Part shown: positions 51,152-60,574 of the stretch, piece after piece | Position numbering within the stretch: position 1 is the stretch's first letter | Layout of the letters: each line of letters opens with the position of its first letter | Position numbers and translations under genes: made by a program | Source of the DNA: Treponema sp. | GTDB lineage: Bacteria; Spirochaetota; Spirochaetia; Treponematales; Treponemataceae | DNA length: 64,000 bases | Direction: 5' to 3' | NCBI GenBank assembly: GCA_016286365.1 | Contig: JAEESN010000001.1 | Location: forward strand, 372,001 to 436,000 | Notes under the pieces: generated by a model | Seen by the model: the letters and a program-made list of their open reading frames with translations, nothing else | Database searches by the model: none | What the model was told of the DNA's origin: nothing

Positions 51152-53140
51152 CTAAAGCTTTTTGAAAACAGGAATATATTCACGCGGAGTACTTACACTG
51201 ATTATCTTTCCACCTTCGTACTCTTCTTCTGTGTGAATATTCTTCCATTTTCCTTCCGGAAGATAAACATCCCGCATAGCCATACCAGGTTTTAATACCG
51301 GTGCTACAAGATATTCACTTCCAAACATATATTGATCCTGAATATCCCAGCATTTCTGGTCATTTGGGAATTCATAGAACATTGTACGCATTAAAGGACT
51401 TCCGTTTACGCTTGTTTCTTTCATGCATTCGTCGATGTAAGGTTTTAAGCTTTCGCGGAGTTTAATCTGTGCTTCCATGATTTTCTGCGCTTCTTCGCCG
51501 TAAGACCAGATTTCGTTCGGCTGACCTGTGAATAAGTATCCGCCGCCATAACCACGCTCTGGATCTTTATCAAGTGGAGGAATATCGTGAGGATCTCTGT
51601 CTCCATGAAGGCGTAAAATCGGGGTAAAGACTGCAAATTCGAACCATCGCTCTAAAAGCTCAATAAAGGCGGGATCTTTTACATTTCCATACATGAATCC
51701 GCCGATATCTGTTGTCCACCATGGAATTCCTGCTAAACCGATGTTTAATCCTTCCTGCACTGAATCAGAAAGGCATTCCCATGTAGACTGCACGTCTCCG
51801 TTCCACAAAACCTGGCTGTATTTTTGAGAGCCAACCCAGGCACAGCGTTCAAGATTTACGAAATTTCTTCTTCCATCTTTCATCATGCCGTCGTAAAAAG
51901 CCTGACTGTAGAATTTTGGATAAAGATTCGAACACGAAAGTGCCGGACCAAGCTGATAGCGGTAATTTTCAAAATCATAGACGCTGTAATCAGGTTCTGC
52001 ATTATCAAGCCAGAACATATCTATCCCATAATCAGCATAATTTTTCTTACAAATCTGCCAGATATATTCACGAGCTTCTGGATTTGTTGCATCAAAGGTT
52101 ATACAGTCGCCGTTAAAATCATAAGTCTGGTTTGTACCTCTTTCTGTGCGCACAAGATACCCCTTGTCGAGCATTTCGTAAAAATGAGAGCATTTTTTAT
52201 CTACGCTTGGCCACACAGAAACCATTACTTTTATGCCCATTTCGTGAAGTTCACGGCACATAGCTTTAGGATTAGGCCAGTATTCAGGGTCGAATCCCCA
52301 GTCTCCCTGACGAGGCCAGTGGAAAAAGTCGATTACGATTACATCAAGTTTAATTCCCATTGCCTTATATTTTCTTGCAACGTTTAAAACTTCGTCCTGT
52401 GTTCTGTAACGAAGCTTACACTGCCAGAAACCAAGATATTCTTTTGGCATTACAGGAGCACGGCCTGTTACATCAGTGTAATTTTTGATGATTTCTTTAG
52501 GTGTTTCACCAGTTGTAATCCAGTAATCCATCTCTTTTGTACATTCAGCTTTCCATTCAGTGATGTTTTTAGAAAAATTAACGCTTCCAACAGCCGGATT
52601 GTTCCATAAAAAACCATATCCTAGTGAAGAAACTGCAAAAGGAATGGAAATCTGACTGTTTCTCTGGGCAAGCTCGAGTGTACAGCCTTTCATATCAAGA
52701 TAAGAAAGAGGATACTGTCCCATACCAAAAAGCTTTTCTCCTTTGTTTGCTTCGAATCTGACTGTAAGCTTATAATCTCCGCCTGGAATTCCTTTAAAAT
52801 CACGGGCAATCACCTTTGTACAACAAGACTGTTTTGTTGCCGCAGGGTCATATGAATGAAAATATTCATGAAGGATTACTTCTTTTCCCTTGTAAAAAGT
52901 TAAAACACCATTATTACTTATAAATGCGCTTAAACTTCCGTTCTGGATTACAGCGCCGTCACTTTTCATTATGATTTTTGCAATACCATGATTGATTTTT
53001 TCTGTTAATCCCCAGTTCTGATCAATAAAAAATGAAGACAAAGATGAACGAACACGAAGGCTGTTGTTTCCCCACGGTTCAATCATCAAAGTTTCGTTAC
53101 CCTTTTTAAGCACTAAAGCATTCTTCGATTTTAAAAGCAT
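51152..53140 (-). CDS. GH31 alpha-glucosidase/alpha-xylosidase
   Basis: About 662 residues. ATG at 53140 is preferred because GAGGTG lies just upstream; the GTG at 53146 falls within that site. The (beta/alpha)8 core shows PKEYLGFWQCKLRYR, LDVIVIDFFHWPRQGDWGFDP, the nucleophile in MFWLDNAEPDYS, WNGDVQSTWECL, and HGDRDPHDIPP. No signal peptide, so intracellular. It hydrolyses non-reducing alpha-linked glucosyl or xylosyl ends; YicI-type xylosidase activity is possible. Confidence 0.88.
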   Translation of the reverse strand: MLLKSKNALVLKKGNETLMIEPWGNNSLRVRSSLSSFFIDQNWGLTEKINHGIAKIIMKSDGAVIQNGSLSAFISNNGVLTFYKGKEVILHEYFHSYDPAATKQSCCTKVIARDFKGIPGGDYKLTVRFEANKGEKLFGMGQYPLSYLDMKGCTLELAQRNSQISIPFAVSSLGYGFLWNNPAVGSVNFSKNITEWKAECTKEMDYWITTGETPKEIIKNYTDVTGRAPVMPKEYLGFWQCKLRYRTQDEVLNVARKYKAMGIKLDVIVIDFFHWPRQGDWGFDPEYWPNPKAMCRELHEMGIKVMVSVWPSVDKKCSHFYEMLDKGYLVRTERGTNQTYDFNGDCITFDATNPEAREYIWQICKKNYADYGIDMFWLDNAEPDYSVYDFENYRYQLGPALSCSNLYPKFYSQAFYDGMMKDGRRNFVNLERCAWVGSQKYSQVLWNGDVQSTWECLSDSVQEGLNIGLAGIPWWTTDIGGFMYGNVKDPAFIELLERWFEFAVFTPILRLHGDRDPHDIPPLDKDPERGYGGGYLFTGQPNEIWSYGEEAQKIMEAQIKLRESLKPYIDECMKETSVNGSPLMRTMFYEFPNDQKCWDIQDQYMFGSEYLVAPVLKPGMAMRDVYLPEGKWKNIHTEEEYEGGKIISVSTPREYIPVFKKL

Positions 53141-53254
53141 AATCACCTCATATATATAATAGCATATTTTTTAGATAAAAATTGAATAAAAATACACAAA
53201 GAATGATTTAAATGATATAATAATCTTATAATACATTTTTAGGAGTTGAAAAAA

Positions 53255-53788
53255 ATGAAAACTTTCGGCGGTTCAGTACTTTTCTTGGATCGTTCAGATA
53301 TCAATACTGACGAAATAATCCCTGCAAAATATCTGGAAGAAAACGATAAAAAAACACTTCAGCCATATCTTTTTGAAGATTTAAAGATTGAAGGTTTTAA
53401 TCCACAGACAGACGTAGCGGGATGTAAAGTCATTATTACAAGAGAAAATTTTGGCTGCGGTTCGAACAGAGAACACGCTCCATGGGCATTAGAAGTAAAC
53501 GGTATTTATACTGTTGTTGCTCCAACTTTTGCAAAAGCATTCAAACAGAACATGGAAAACTGTAATATTCTTGGAATTGAACTCGACAGAAAATCAATGG
53601 CAGATATTTTCCACACATTTGCAGATAAAGATGCAGAATGTAAAATCGTTATCAATGATGATGATACAGCTAAAGTAAAGCTTATTGCAGGCTCTCTTTC
53701 TAAGAGTTATCCGTTCAAGCTGGATGATTCAGAAAAAGCAATTCTTTCTAAAGAAAACTGGGCTGGCTTTGCAGAAAGCAAGTTCTAA
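53255..53788 (+). CDS. leuD: 3-isopropylmalate/homoaconitate dehydratase small subunit-like
   Basis: About 177 residues from the ATG at 53255, which has AGGAG nine bases upstream; the TTG at 53246 touches that site. LeuD signatures are DRSDINTDEIIPAKYL, ENFGCGSNREHAPWAL and VVAPTFAKAFKQN. Works with a LeuC-type Fe-S subunit in leucine or related biosynthesis. No leuC is next to it. Two TATAAT boxes (53216, 53227) lie upstream. Confidence 0.87.
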   Translation: MKTFGGSVLFLDRSDINTDEIIPAKYLEENDKKTLQPYLFEDLKIEGFNPQTDVAGCKVIITRENFGCGSNREHAPWALEVNGIYTVVAPTFAKAFKQNMENCNILGIELDRKSMADIFHTFADKDAECKIVINDDDTAKVKLIAGSLSKSYPFKLDDSEKAILSKENWAGFAESKF

Positions 53789-53811
53789 TAAACATTCTTT
53801 ATAAAAAAATG

Positions 53812-53839
53812 AAGGCTGTCGTTTAAGGCAGCCTTTTTT
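53812..53839 (+). terminator. Rho-independent terminator after leuD-like gene
   Basis: AAGGCTGTC (53812-53820) pairs with GGCAGCCTT (53827-53835) around GTTTAA, with one G-T pair, followed by TTTT. It ends the leuD-like transcript 24 bases past its stop. Confidence 0.85.
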
Positions 53840-53888
53840 GTTTAACTGATAATGTTTTTGAAGGGATTATTTTTCGGGGAGATTTTCC

Positions 53889-54428
53889 TTAAATCAAATC
53901 GCGCTTTTTAAGTTCCTGTATGATTAAATCTGTAATCTGCTCAGGATTATAATTTGCAGTATCAATCACAAGGTCAACAAAACTGTAATCATTATTATCG
54001 ATCCCATAAAACTCTTTATAACGCCTTGTATCTTCGCTGTCGCGCATTGCTGTAAAGCTTTTGATTTCTTCAAGACTTCCACCTTCGCGGTTAAATATGC
54101 GGGATGCACGGGTGTCGTCGCTTGCATATAAATAAACTTTTAAATCTGCTTCTTTGAGCATCCAGATTGCAAGACGGCTTCCTAAAACGCACGATTCTTT
54201 TAAAGCAAGTTCTACCTGATGTGCGTCTACATATTTATCGTAAGAATCATCATTTTTGGCAGCTTCTATAACTTCTTTAAGAGTCATTCCTTTTTCTTCT
54301 GCCAGCTGACGGAATGTATAATTAATCAATTTAATACCAAGCTTCCGGGCAAGAAGTCCACTTACAGTTGTATTCCCGCATCCAGATTTTCCACTGATTG
54401 CAATTCTTATTTCTTTTTTAAGTTCCAT
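53889..54428 (-). CDS. cmk: Cytidylate kinase-like P-loop kinase
   Basis: 179 residues. RIAISGKSGCGNTTVSGLLARKLG supplies the Walker A (GKSGCGNTT), followed by a lid region RIFNREGGSLEE and RRYKEFYGID. It fits the short, archaeal-type CMP/dCMP kinase family and would phosphorylate CMP with ATP. The asparagine where a lysine normally sits in the P-loop (GCGNTT rather than GKT) recurs in this family. Adjacent yicC points the same way. Confidence 0.75.
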   Translation of the reverse strand: MELKKEIRIAISGKSGCGNTTVSGLLARKLGIKLINYTFRQLAEEKGMTLKEVIEAAKNDDSYDKYVDAHQVELALKESCVLGSRLAIWMLKEADLKVYLYASDDTRASRIFNREGGSLEEIKSFTAMRDSEDTRRYKEFYGIDNNDYSFVDLVIDTANYNPEQITDLIIQELKKRDLI

Positions 54429-54475
54429 TAAAAGTTCTCCATTTTTTGCGCCGTAAATCGATTATTCATTCAATC

Positions 54476-55348
54476 CTATTCTACATTCTTTGCCTGTTCA
54501 CGGATATTTTCAAGGCTGTCTTTGGCAGTAATTACCATAGCCCCTACTTCTGCAAATTGATTTTTACTTCCGATTGTATTAATTTCGCGGTTCATTTCCT
54601 GGCAGATAAAATCAAGTTTTTTACCAGGGGTTGGATTATTCTTTAATTCATCCTTCATCGCTTCTATGTGACTGTGAAGTCTTACGATTTCTTCGTTGAT
54701 TGTGTATTTTACGAGCATAGCTGCAGTTTCCGTCATAATTCTGTTCTGGTCTGCATGTTCACCCAAAAGCTCATTAAATTTAGAAGTTATCTGATCTTTA
54801 AAGATGCTTTCCATCTTTGGCTGCCATTCAAGGAAAAAAGAAGCACAGTCTTCGAGCCTGGAAAGTTTATTTATAAGATCGGCTTTCATATTTTCGCCTT
54901 CGCGTTTTCTGTCTTCACAGAACTTTTCGAACGTTTTGTCGAATACAGGATCAATCAATGCTTTATATTTTTCTACATCATAAGTTTTGTTTGAATTTAA
55001 AACTCCCGGCTGTGCAAGAACTTGAGTAAGTGCAGTATCAGGATTTAATTTTATGTCAGATGCTTTTGCAATTTTTTTGATTGCTTCCATGTAAGAGGCA
55101 GCGAGTTTTTCGTCAACAGTGATTTCTGCATCAGACTGGAGTTCTTTTACACGGATATAAACATCAACTTTACCACGAACAACCTTAGAAGAGATTTTAT
55201 TACGGTAATACATTTCGAGCGGATTTAAAAAAGGCGGAAGTGCAATAAAGAGGTCTAAAAACCTTGAATTAACAGATTTAATTTCTACGCTTATCACAGT
55301 AGATTCAGACGAAACTTCTTCGTAAGCATATCCTGTCATACTTGTCAT
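54476..55348 (-). CDS. YicC-family endoribonuclease
   Basis: 290 residues, full length. MTSMTGYA at the start, IEIKSVNSRFLD-type residues (VEIKSVNSRFLDL), and the C-terminal GKKLDFICQEMNREINTIGSK are diagnostic. YicC proteins cleave RNA and affect small-RNA decay in other bacteria. Thirteen bases after murC and followed by the CMP kinase gene. Confidence 0.92.
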   Translation of the reverse strand: MTSMTGYAYEEVSSESTVISVEIKSVNSRFLDLFIALPPFLNPLEMYYRNKISSKVVRGKVDVYIRVKELQSDAEITVDEKLAASYMEAIKKIAKASDIKLNPDTALTQVLAQPGVLNSNKTYDVEKYKALIDPVFDKTFEKFCEDRKREGENMKADLINKLSRLEDCASFFLEWQPKMESIFKDQITSKFNELLGEHADQNRIMTETAAMLVKYTINEEIVRLHSHIEAMKDELKNNPTPGKKLDFICQEMNREINTIGSKNQFAEVGAMVITAKDSLENIREQAKNVE

Positions 55349-55360
55349 ATTCTTACCTCG

Positions 55361-56905
55361 CTATTTATTATATTCTTCGATTAGTTTTGAACCAAGCTTC
55401 CAGTTATCTCCCGCACCCATCGTAACTAAAATATAGCCGTCCGGATAATCTTTAGAAAGAGGTTCTTCTATAAGCTTTGTTACAAAATCAAGTGCATCAG
55501 TTGCTTCTTCGTAGTAAAAAACCTTGTCCTTAGAATTATATTTTACAGTTTCTTCGTATAAAGTTTTTCCTGTGATATTAAAATCAGAAGCATTTTCGCG
55601 CGCAGATGAATAGATTTTATTTAAGATGATTACATCGGCACTCTGAGTACTCTGTGCAAACTCCTGTAATAAGCCTTGAGTTCTTGAATAAGTGTGACTC
55701 ATAAAATCTACGATGATTTTTCGACCCTTATAAAAATCGCGGTAACCTTCGAGTGTTGTTTTTACAGCTGTAGGATGATGGCCATAATCGTCGATTACAA
55801 TTACGTCGTTTCCGTTTTTAGAAGTAAAATGCCCTGTAATTTCGCTTCGTCTTTTTCCTCCGGAAAATTCTTTTAAGCCATTTAAAATATCTTCTGCATA
55901 ATCAAAAGGATGCTTTCCAAAATAGCGTAGAATCTGACATACTAAAGCTACTGCACCACAGGCATCGCGTACATCGTGCATACCGGGAACTTTAAGATAT
56001 AATTCTTTATTTTCAAAAATCTCCATAGAAAACTTATTTTTTTCGTCTTCTACTTTTCCGAATTTGAGTTTATATTCAGAACCTGCATTTTCGCCATACG
56101 GAACAAGGTTTATATCCGGTCTTTTGTTATATGCTAAAAGTGCCGCTTCTACAGCACCCTTGTCGTCTGCACAATAGATTAAATCCCCGTGTTCAGGAAG
56201 TTTACAGATATAGTCTACAAAGGCATCGCGGATATCTTCGTAAGTCGGATAATAATCCTGATGGTCGCTTTCTACGGATGTGAGTAAAATCTTTTGAGGG
56301 AAAAAGCTCATAAAGTGCCGCTGATATTCACAGGTTTCTGCAACAAAAACAGAATTAAAAGGTGCGTTTGTGATTTTAAAATCAGGCGAGAATTTTTTAT
56401 TTTGAACATCAGGTGAAGTATAAGTACAGGTTTTACCAAAAGAATTGATGATTGATCCTGCAAGAATCTGGCATGGAAGATTTTTTATATTTTTTAAGAT
56501 TGTTCCTGTAATCCCGGTAGTAGTTGTCTTTCCGTGAACACCGCAGATTCCACAAGAATACGCCCTGCTAGAATAAGAGCCGAGTGCCTGGGTGTATAAA
56601 AGACAAGGGATTCCTCGTTTAAATGCTTCTTTAAGATCCGGATTAGTTTCGGGTTTATATGCCGAAGAATATACAACATACTGAATGTCATCTGTTATAT
56701 TTTTTTCCGAAAAAGGAAGTGCTTTAAGACCAAGTTTTTCTAAAATTTCGTCTGTATAAAATCTTTCTGAAACATCAGAACCGGTTATAATTGCCCCGTT
56801 ATGAAAAAGAATTTCTACTAAGGCAGCCATTCCGGTTCCTTTAATTCCAACAAAATGAATGTGAACTCCAGAAAGATTTTCTGGTAAATGAATTATGTCT
56901 GACAT
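55361..56905 (-). CDS. murC: UDP-N-acetylmuramate--L-alanine ligase
   Basis: About 514 residues from the ATG at 56905 (MSDIIHLPENL); the longer frame adds 36 residues without similarity. IHFVGIKGTGMAALVEIL, GSDVSE, the ATP loop GVHGKTTTT, VAETCEYQRHFMSFFP and DDYGHHPTAVKTTLE match the Mur ligase family. It adds L-alanine to UDP-MurNAc in peptidoglycan synthesis. MurC versus Mpl is close; absence of another copy here does not settle it. Confidence 0.85.
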   Translation of the reverse strand: MSDIIHLPENLSGVHIHFVGIKGTGMAALVEILFHNGAIITGSDVSERFYTDEILEKLGLKALPFSEKNITDDIQYVVYSSAYKPETNPDLKEAFKRGIPCLLYTQALGSYSSRAYSCGICGVHGKTTTTGITGTILKNIKNLPCQILAGSIINSFGKTCTYTSPDVQNKKFSPDFKITNAPFNSVFVAETCEYQRHFMSFFPQKILLTSVESDHQDYYPTYEDIRDAFVDYICKLPEHGDLIYCADDKGAVEAALLAYNKRPDINLVPYGENAGSEYKLKFGKVEDEKNKFSMEIFENKELYLKVPGMHDVRDACGAVALVCQILRYFGKHPFDYAEDILNGLKEFSGGKRRSEITGHFTSKNGNDVIVIDDYGHHPTAVKTTLEGYRDFYKGRKIIVDFMSHTYSRTQGLLQEFAQSTQSADVIILNKIYSSARENASDFNITGKTLYEETVKYNSKDKVFYYEEATDALDFVTKLIEEPLSKDYPDGYILVTMGAGDNWKLGSKLIEEYNK

Positions 56906-56994
56906 GATTTTAATTATATCAAAATTATGAGCTTTTCGCAAAGATGGAAGATGATTGTTCCGCCCGAACCATGAATGCTTTATGCAAACAGAAA

Positions 56995-57019
56995 GGGCGT
57001 TTGACAACGTCAAACGCCC
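56995..57019 (-). terminator. Hairpin after the flagellar rod operon
   Basis: GGGCGTTTGAC (56995-57005) and GTCAAACGCCC (57009-57019) form a perfect 11-bp stem around AAC. On the minus strand it is followed by TTTCTGTTT, a modest T-rich tail, 37 bases past the flgJ-like stop. It could also be a REP-type repeat. Confidence 0.6.
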
Positions 57020-57055
57020 TTAAACGATGTAAACAAATATATCCGGAGAAATATT

Positions 57056-57469
57056 TTAAACCAAACTTAAGTAAATCTGATCTGCAAGACCAAATCCGGC
57101 ATTTTTTGTTAAAGCAGTTGCGTATTCATCATAAAGCATGTCTTCGTACATATTCTGAGCAAAATCACTTTCGTTTGCCTTCATGATTGTACGCCTCATT
57201 TCTGTGAGCATCTGTTTTACAAAAAATCCCTCTAATTCAAGCGATTTTTCGTACAATTCACTTGTTTTATCGATTGTTTTAGGTTTTACATGCGAATTTC
57301 CCTGATTAGCAGCCGCACCTGTAGGAGTTGCAGCTTTATCCAGTTCGCTTGTAAAAGTTCCCTTATATCCAGTTGTGTAATCTCCATTAAATCTGCCGCT
57401 TTCAAGAATCTGGGCAGAAGAGATTGAACTGTTATGTAAGTAAACGTTAGAAACAGCAGTTAAATCCAT
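57056..57469 (-). CDS. flgJ: Flagellar rod-binding protein (FlgJ N-terminal type)
   Basis: 137 residues. KSLELEGFFVKQMLTEMRRTI and QNMYEDMLYDEYATALTKNAGFGLADQIY match the rod-binding domain of FlgJ. The muramidase domain of enterobacterial FlgJ is absent, as in many spirochaetes. It caps or scaffolds rod assembly. Third gene after flgF and flgG, 26 bases downstream. Confidence 0.88.
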   Translation of the reverse strand: MDLTAVSNVYLHNSSISSAQILESGRFNGDYTTGYKGTFTSELDKAATPTGAAANQGNSHVKPKTIDKTSELYEKSLELEGFFVKQMLTEMRRTIMKANESDFAQNMYEDMLYDEYATALTKNAGFGLADQIYLSLV

Positions 57470-57495
57470 ATGTTTTCCCCTCTATTTCAGATTCC

Positions 57496-58290
57496 CTATC
57501 GCTTTAAGTTTACTGCAGTACTGAGCATACTGTCTGATGTCTGGATTGCCTTTGAATCAAATTCGTAGGCACGCTGAGCGACAATCATCTGAACCATTTC
57601 ATTAACTACCGAAACGTTAGACATTTCAAGAAATTTATGTCTTGTTTCACCAAATCCATCTATACCAGGACGACCTGCATAAGATTCACCCGAAGCAGCT
57701 GTTACCTTAAAAAGGTTATCTCCTTCTGCATGTAAACCAACAGGGTTTGGAAATCTGTAAAGTTCAATCTGGCCAACTTCAACAGGATCGTTTTCGCCAT
57801 TTACCTTTACACTTACCTTACCGTTCTGTGTGATATTCAAAGTATTAATATCAAAATTTTCTGGAAGAATTATTTCAGGCATTACCCTTAAACCGTTAGC
57901 ATTTACAAGCTGTCCGTTTGAATCAACTTTAAATGAACCGTCGCGTGTATAAACATAACTGCCATCATAGTTCAAAAGACGGAAAAATCCTTCTCCTGTA
58001 ATAGCAAGGTCTGTCGGTACGAGTGTATTCTGTAAAGAACCCTGACTCATAATTCTCTGAGTAGCAGCTACTCTTACACCGGTACCTTGCTGAATACCAA
58101 CTGGTTTAACTGTATCTTCTGTTGCAGGTGTTCCCGCATACTGATATGTCTGATATGTTAAATCTTCAAATTCTACTCTCTGCTGTTTATAACCGGTTGT
58201 ATTTACGTTAGAAAGGTTGTTCGAAATTGCATCAATATTTGACTGCTGTCCGTTCATTCCGGTTGCAGCTGTCCATAAACTTCTAACCAT
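57496..58290 (-). CDS. flgG: Flagellar distal rod protein FlgG
   Basis: 264 residues, normal length. MVRSLWTAATGMNGQQSNID, SNNLSNVNTTGYKQQR, GTGVRVAATQRIMSQGSLQ, and the C-terminal LEMSNVSVVNEMVQMIVAQRAYE with SDSMLSTAVNLKR are diagnostic. Builds the distal rod of the periplasmic flagellum. Nine bases after flgF. Confidence 0.95.
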   Translation of the reverse strand: MVRSLWTAATGMNGQQSNIDAISNNLSNVNTTGYKQQRVEFEDLTYQTYQYAGTPATEDTVKPVGIQQGTGVRVAATQRIMSQGSLQNTLVPTDLAITGEGFFRLLNYDGSYVYTRDGSFKVDSNGQLVNANGLRVMPEIILPENFDINTLNITQNGKVSVKVNGENDPVEVGQIELYRFPNPVGLHAEGDNLFKVTAASGESYAGRPGIDGFGETRHKFLEMSNVSVVNEMVQMIVAQRAYEFDSKAIQTSDSMLSTAVNLKR

Positions 58291-58299
58291 TTTTTACTC

Positions 58300-59097
58300 C
58301 TATCTTAATACAGCAACTTTTGACCACAAAGTCTGCATCATAGAATCTTCAGATGTGATTGTTTTCTGGTTTGCTTCGTAAGCTCTGTTTACTTCTATCA
58401 TCTGAACCATTTCGTTTACAACATTTACGTTGCTTGTTTCTGTATATCCCTGAATAAATTGAGGACGTTCAAAGCTTTCTGCAATGTGAGCAGGTCCAGA
58501 AATGTCGTTTGTTGCATAAAGATTCTGACCCATTTTTTCAAGATAGCGTTCATTATCAAAACGAACTACCTTAAAACGGTCTATTTCTGTTCCGTCCTCT
58601 TCGTTTACAAGAACACCGTCCTTGTTTACATTGAATTTATCATCAACAACGTAGATATATCCTTTTTCTCCCATCAGAGGATATCCTTCTTTTGTTTCAA
58701 GATATCCTTCTTTCCCTATAAAGAAATCTCCGTTGCGTGTGTAGCGTTCTCCATAAGGAGTATCAACTACATAAAATCCTTCTCCATTCAAAGCTACATC
58801 CTGTTTACGGCCTGTAACCTTAAAAGAACCCTGTGAAAAATCAGTGTAGTTTTCGTTTGTTTCTACACCAAGTCCTAAAGTACCAAGAACAGGTGCATCA
58901 TCACAAGAACCATCCTGAACTTCGTACACACCGTCAAAATTAGCACGGCGAATCAATAATTCTGAAAATGTTTTGTGAACTGTAACATCGCGTTTATAGC
59001 CCGCAGTATCCACATTTGCAAGATTATTGGATATCGTATCGAGTCTGTGCTGCTGTGCATTCATACCCGAGGCACCGATGTACCAACCTCTGATCAT
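58300..59097 (-). CDS. flgF: Flagellar proximal rod protein FlgF (FlhO/FlgG2-like)
   Basis: 265 residues. MIRGWYIGASGMNAQQHRLD, SNNLANVDTAGYKRDV and the C-terminal ETSNVNVVNEMVQMIEVNRAYEA place it in the FlgF/FlgG rod family; the pairing with flgG makes FlgF the best name. AACCTCC on the plus strand gives a GGAGGTT ribosome site. A sigma-28-type promoter lies 41 bases upstream. Confidence 0.88.
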   Translation of the reverse strand: MIRGWYIGASGMNAQQHRLDTISNNLANVDTAGYKRDVTVHKTFSELLIRRANFDGVYEVQDGSCDDAPVLGTLGLGVETNENYTDFSQGSFKVTGRKQDVALNGEGFYVVDTPYGERYTRNGDFFIGKEGYLETKEGYPLMGEKGYIYVVDDKFNVNKDGVLVNEEDGTEIDRFKVVRFDNERYLEKMGQNLYATNDISGPAHIAESFERPQFIQGYTETSNVNVVNEMVQMIEVNRAYEANQKTITSEDSMMQTLWSKVAVLR

Positions 59098-59137
59098 GTA
59101 AAACCTCCGTCTAAAGTATTATTTACATCTACTTCAC

Positions 59138-59164
59138 TTATCGGAATCTGAAAATTTTAGTTTA
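59138..59164 (-). promoter_or_regulatory. Sigma-28 (FliA)-type promoter of flgFGJ
   Basis: On the minus strand TAAA (59161-59164), exactly 15 bases and TCCGATAA (59138-59145) match the flagellar sigma consensus TAAA-N15-GCCGATAA at all but one position. The predicted leader is about 33 nt and contains GGAGG. Confidence 0.72.
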
Positions 59165-59218
59165 GAAGAATTTTTTGTATAGATTTGTTCTATTTCTGCT
59201 TATTATTGTTCAATTAGT

Positions 59219-59247
59219 TTGCAAATACGGAATTTCGGATTTATAAT
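59219..59247 (+). promoter_or_regulatory. glgC promoter
   Basis: TTGCAA (59219-59224), 17 bases and TATAAT (59242-59247), followed by AAAGGAG before the ATG at 59276. Confidence 0.65.
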
Positions 59248-59275
59248 TATACTAATATAGAAAAGGAGTTCATTT

Positions 59276-60568
59276 ATGGGAAACGAAGAACCTAGAGTCT
59301 TATCAATCATTCTTGGCGGAGGAAAGGGAACACGACTTTATCCACTTACAAAAGAAAGATCTAAACCGGCTGTATCTTTCGGTGGTAAATACAGAATCGT
59401 AGATATTCCACTTTCAAACTGTATTAACTCTGGATATAAAAAAATATACTTGTTAACGCAATTCAACTCTGCTTCACTTCACTTACACATTACAAATTCG
59501 TATAATTTTGACCGTTTTTCAGGTGGATTCGTAGAAATTCTTGCTGCAGAACAGACCCTTGAACATTCAGGCTGGTATGAAGGAACTGCAGATGCCGTTC
59601 GTAAGAATTTTATTCACTTTAAGACACAAAAACCAACTCACTACATCATCCTTTCGGGTGACCAGCTTTATAAGATGGATTTAAGGGCATTCATGGATGC
59701 TCACATCAAATCCGGGGCAGACATCACAATCGCTACTACAGCTGTAAACCGTAAAGATGCTTCCGGTTTTGGTATCATGAAGATTGATGATAAAAATCAT
59801 GTAAAGGAATTCATGGAAAAACCAAAGCCTGATGTAAATATTGATTCATGGAAGATTCCTGAAGATGCACGCGGAGCTTTGCCAAAAGATAAAGAATTCC
59901 TTGCTTCTATGGGTATTTATATCTTTAATGCAGACACAATGGAAGAATGCCTTGGCGGAGATAACGAAAAATACACCGACTTTGGTAAAGAAATTCTTCC
60001 TCTTGCAATCAGTAAGAAAAAAATTAATTCTTATGTTTTCGACGGATACTGGGAAGACATCGGTACAATCAGAAGCTTCTACGATGCAAATATCGCACTC
60101 ACAGAACCAAATCCTGCATTTGATTTCTACAGCGAAACAGTTCCAATCTATACTCACATGAGAAACCTTCCTCCTTCAAAAATCAATAAAGCAGATATCA
60201 CATCAACTTTGACTTCTGAAGGTTGTATAATCACAAACTGTAAGCTGAATAAATCTGTAATCGGTGTGCGCTCAATAATCGGTGAAGGAACAGAATTAAA
60301 CGGCGTAATCATGATGGGTGCAGACTATTATGATTATGATGCAGAAAAGAAAGAAGCTAAAAAGAACAATACTCCTTTAACCGGAATCGGTAAAAACTGC
60401 AAGATTTCGAATACAATCATCGATAAAAACGCTAAAATCGGCGATAACTGTAAAATCGGTGTTTCAGGAAAGAAATACGAAGACGGTGATCACGGTTCAT
60501 TCTACAGCGCAGATGGAATTATCGTAATCAGAAAAGGAGCTATTATTCCTTCAGGTACAGAAATCTAA
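59276..60568 (+). CDS. glgC: Glucose-1-phosphate adenylyltransferase
   Basis: 430 residues, normal length. IILGGGKGTRLYPLTKERSKPAV (GGGKGTR pyrophosphorylase loop), FGGKYRIVDIPLSNCINSG, LSGDQLYKMD, and a C-terminal left-handed beta-helix with hexapeptide repeats. Makes ADP-glucose for glycogen synthesis. Strong AAAGGAG. No other glycogen gene is adjacent, though the GH57-like and GH31 proteins are in the window. Confidence 0.93.
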   Translation: MGNEEPRVLSIILGGGKGTRLYPLTKERSKPAVSFGGKYRIVDIPLSNCINSGYKKIYLLTQFNSASLHLHITNSYNFDRFSGGFVEILAAEQTLEHSGWYEGTADAVRKNFIHFKTQKPTHYIILSGDQLYKMDLRAFMDAHIKSGADITIATTAVNRKDASGFGIMKIDDKNHVKEFMEKPKPDVNIDSWKIPEDARGALPKDKEFLASMGIYIFNADTMEECLGGDNEKYTDFGKEILPLAISKKKINSYVFDGYWEDIGTIRSFYDANIALTEPNPAFDFYSETVPIYTHMRNLPPSKINKADITSTLTSEGCIITNCKLNKSVIGVRSIIGEGTELNGVIMMGADYYDYDAEKKEAKKNNTPLTGIGKNCKISNTIIDKNAKIGDNCKIGVSGKKYEDGDHGSFYSADGIIVIRKGAIIPSGTEI

Positions 60569-60574
60569 ATTTTT

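Noticed and set aside
51824-52387. Long plus-strand ORF antisense to the GH31 gene
   Set aside because: Shadow of a well-supported GH31 coding region; no start signals and no recognisable domain.
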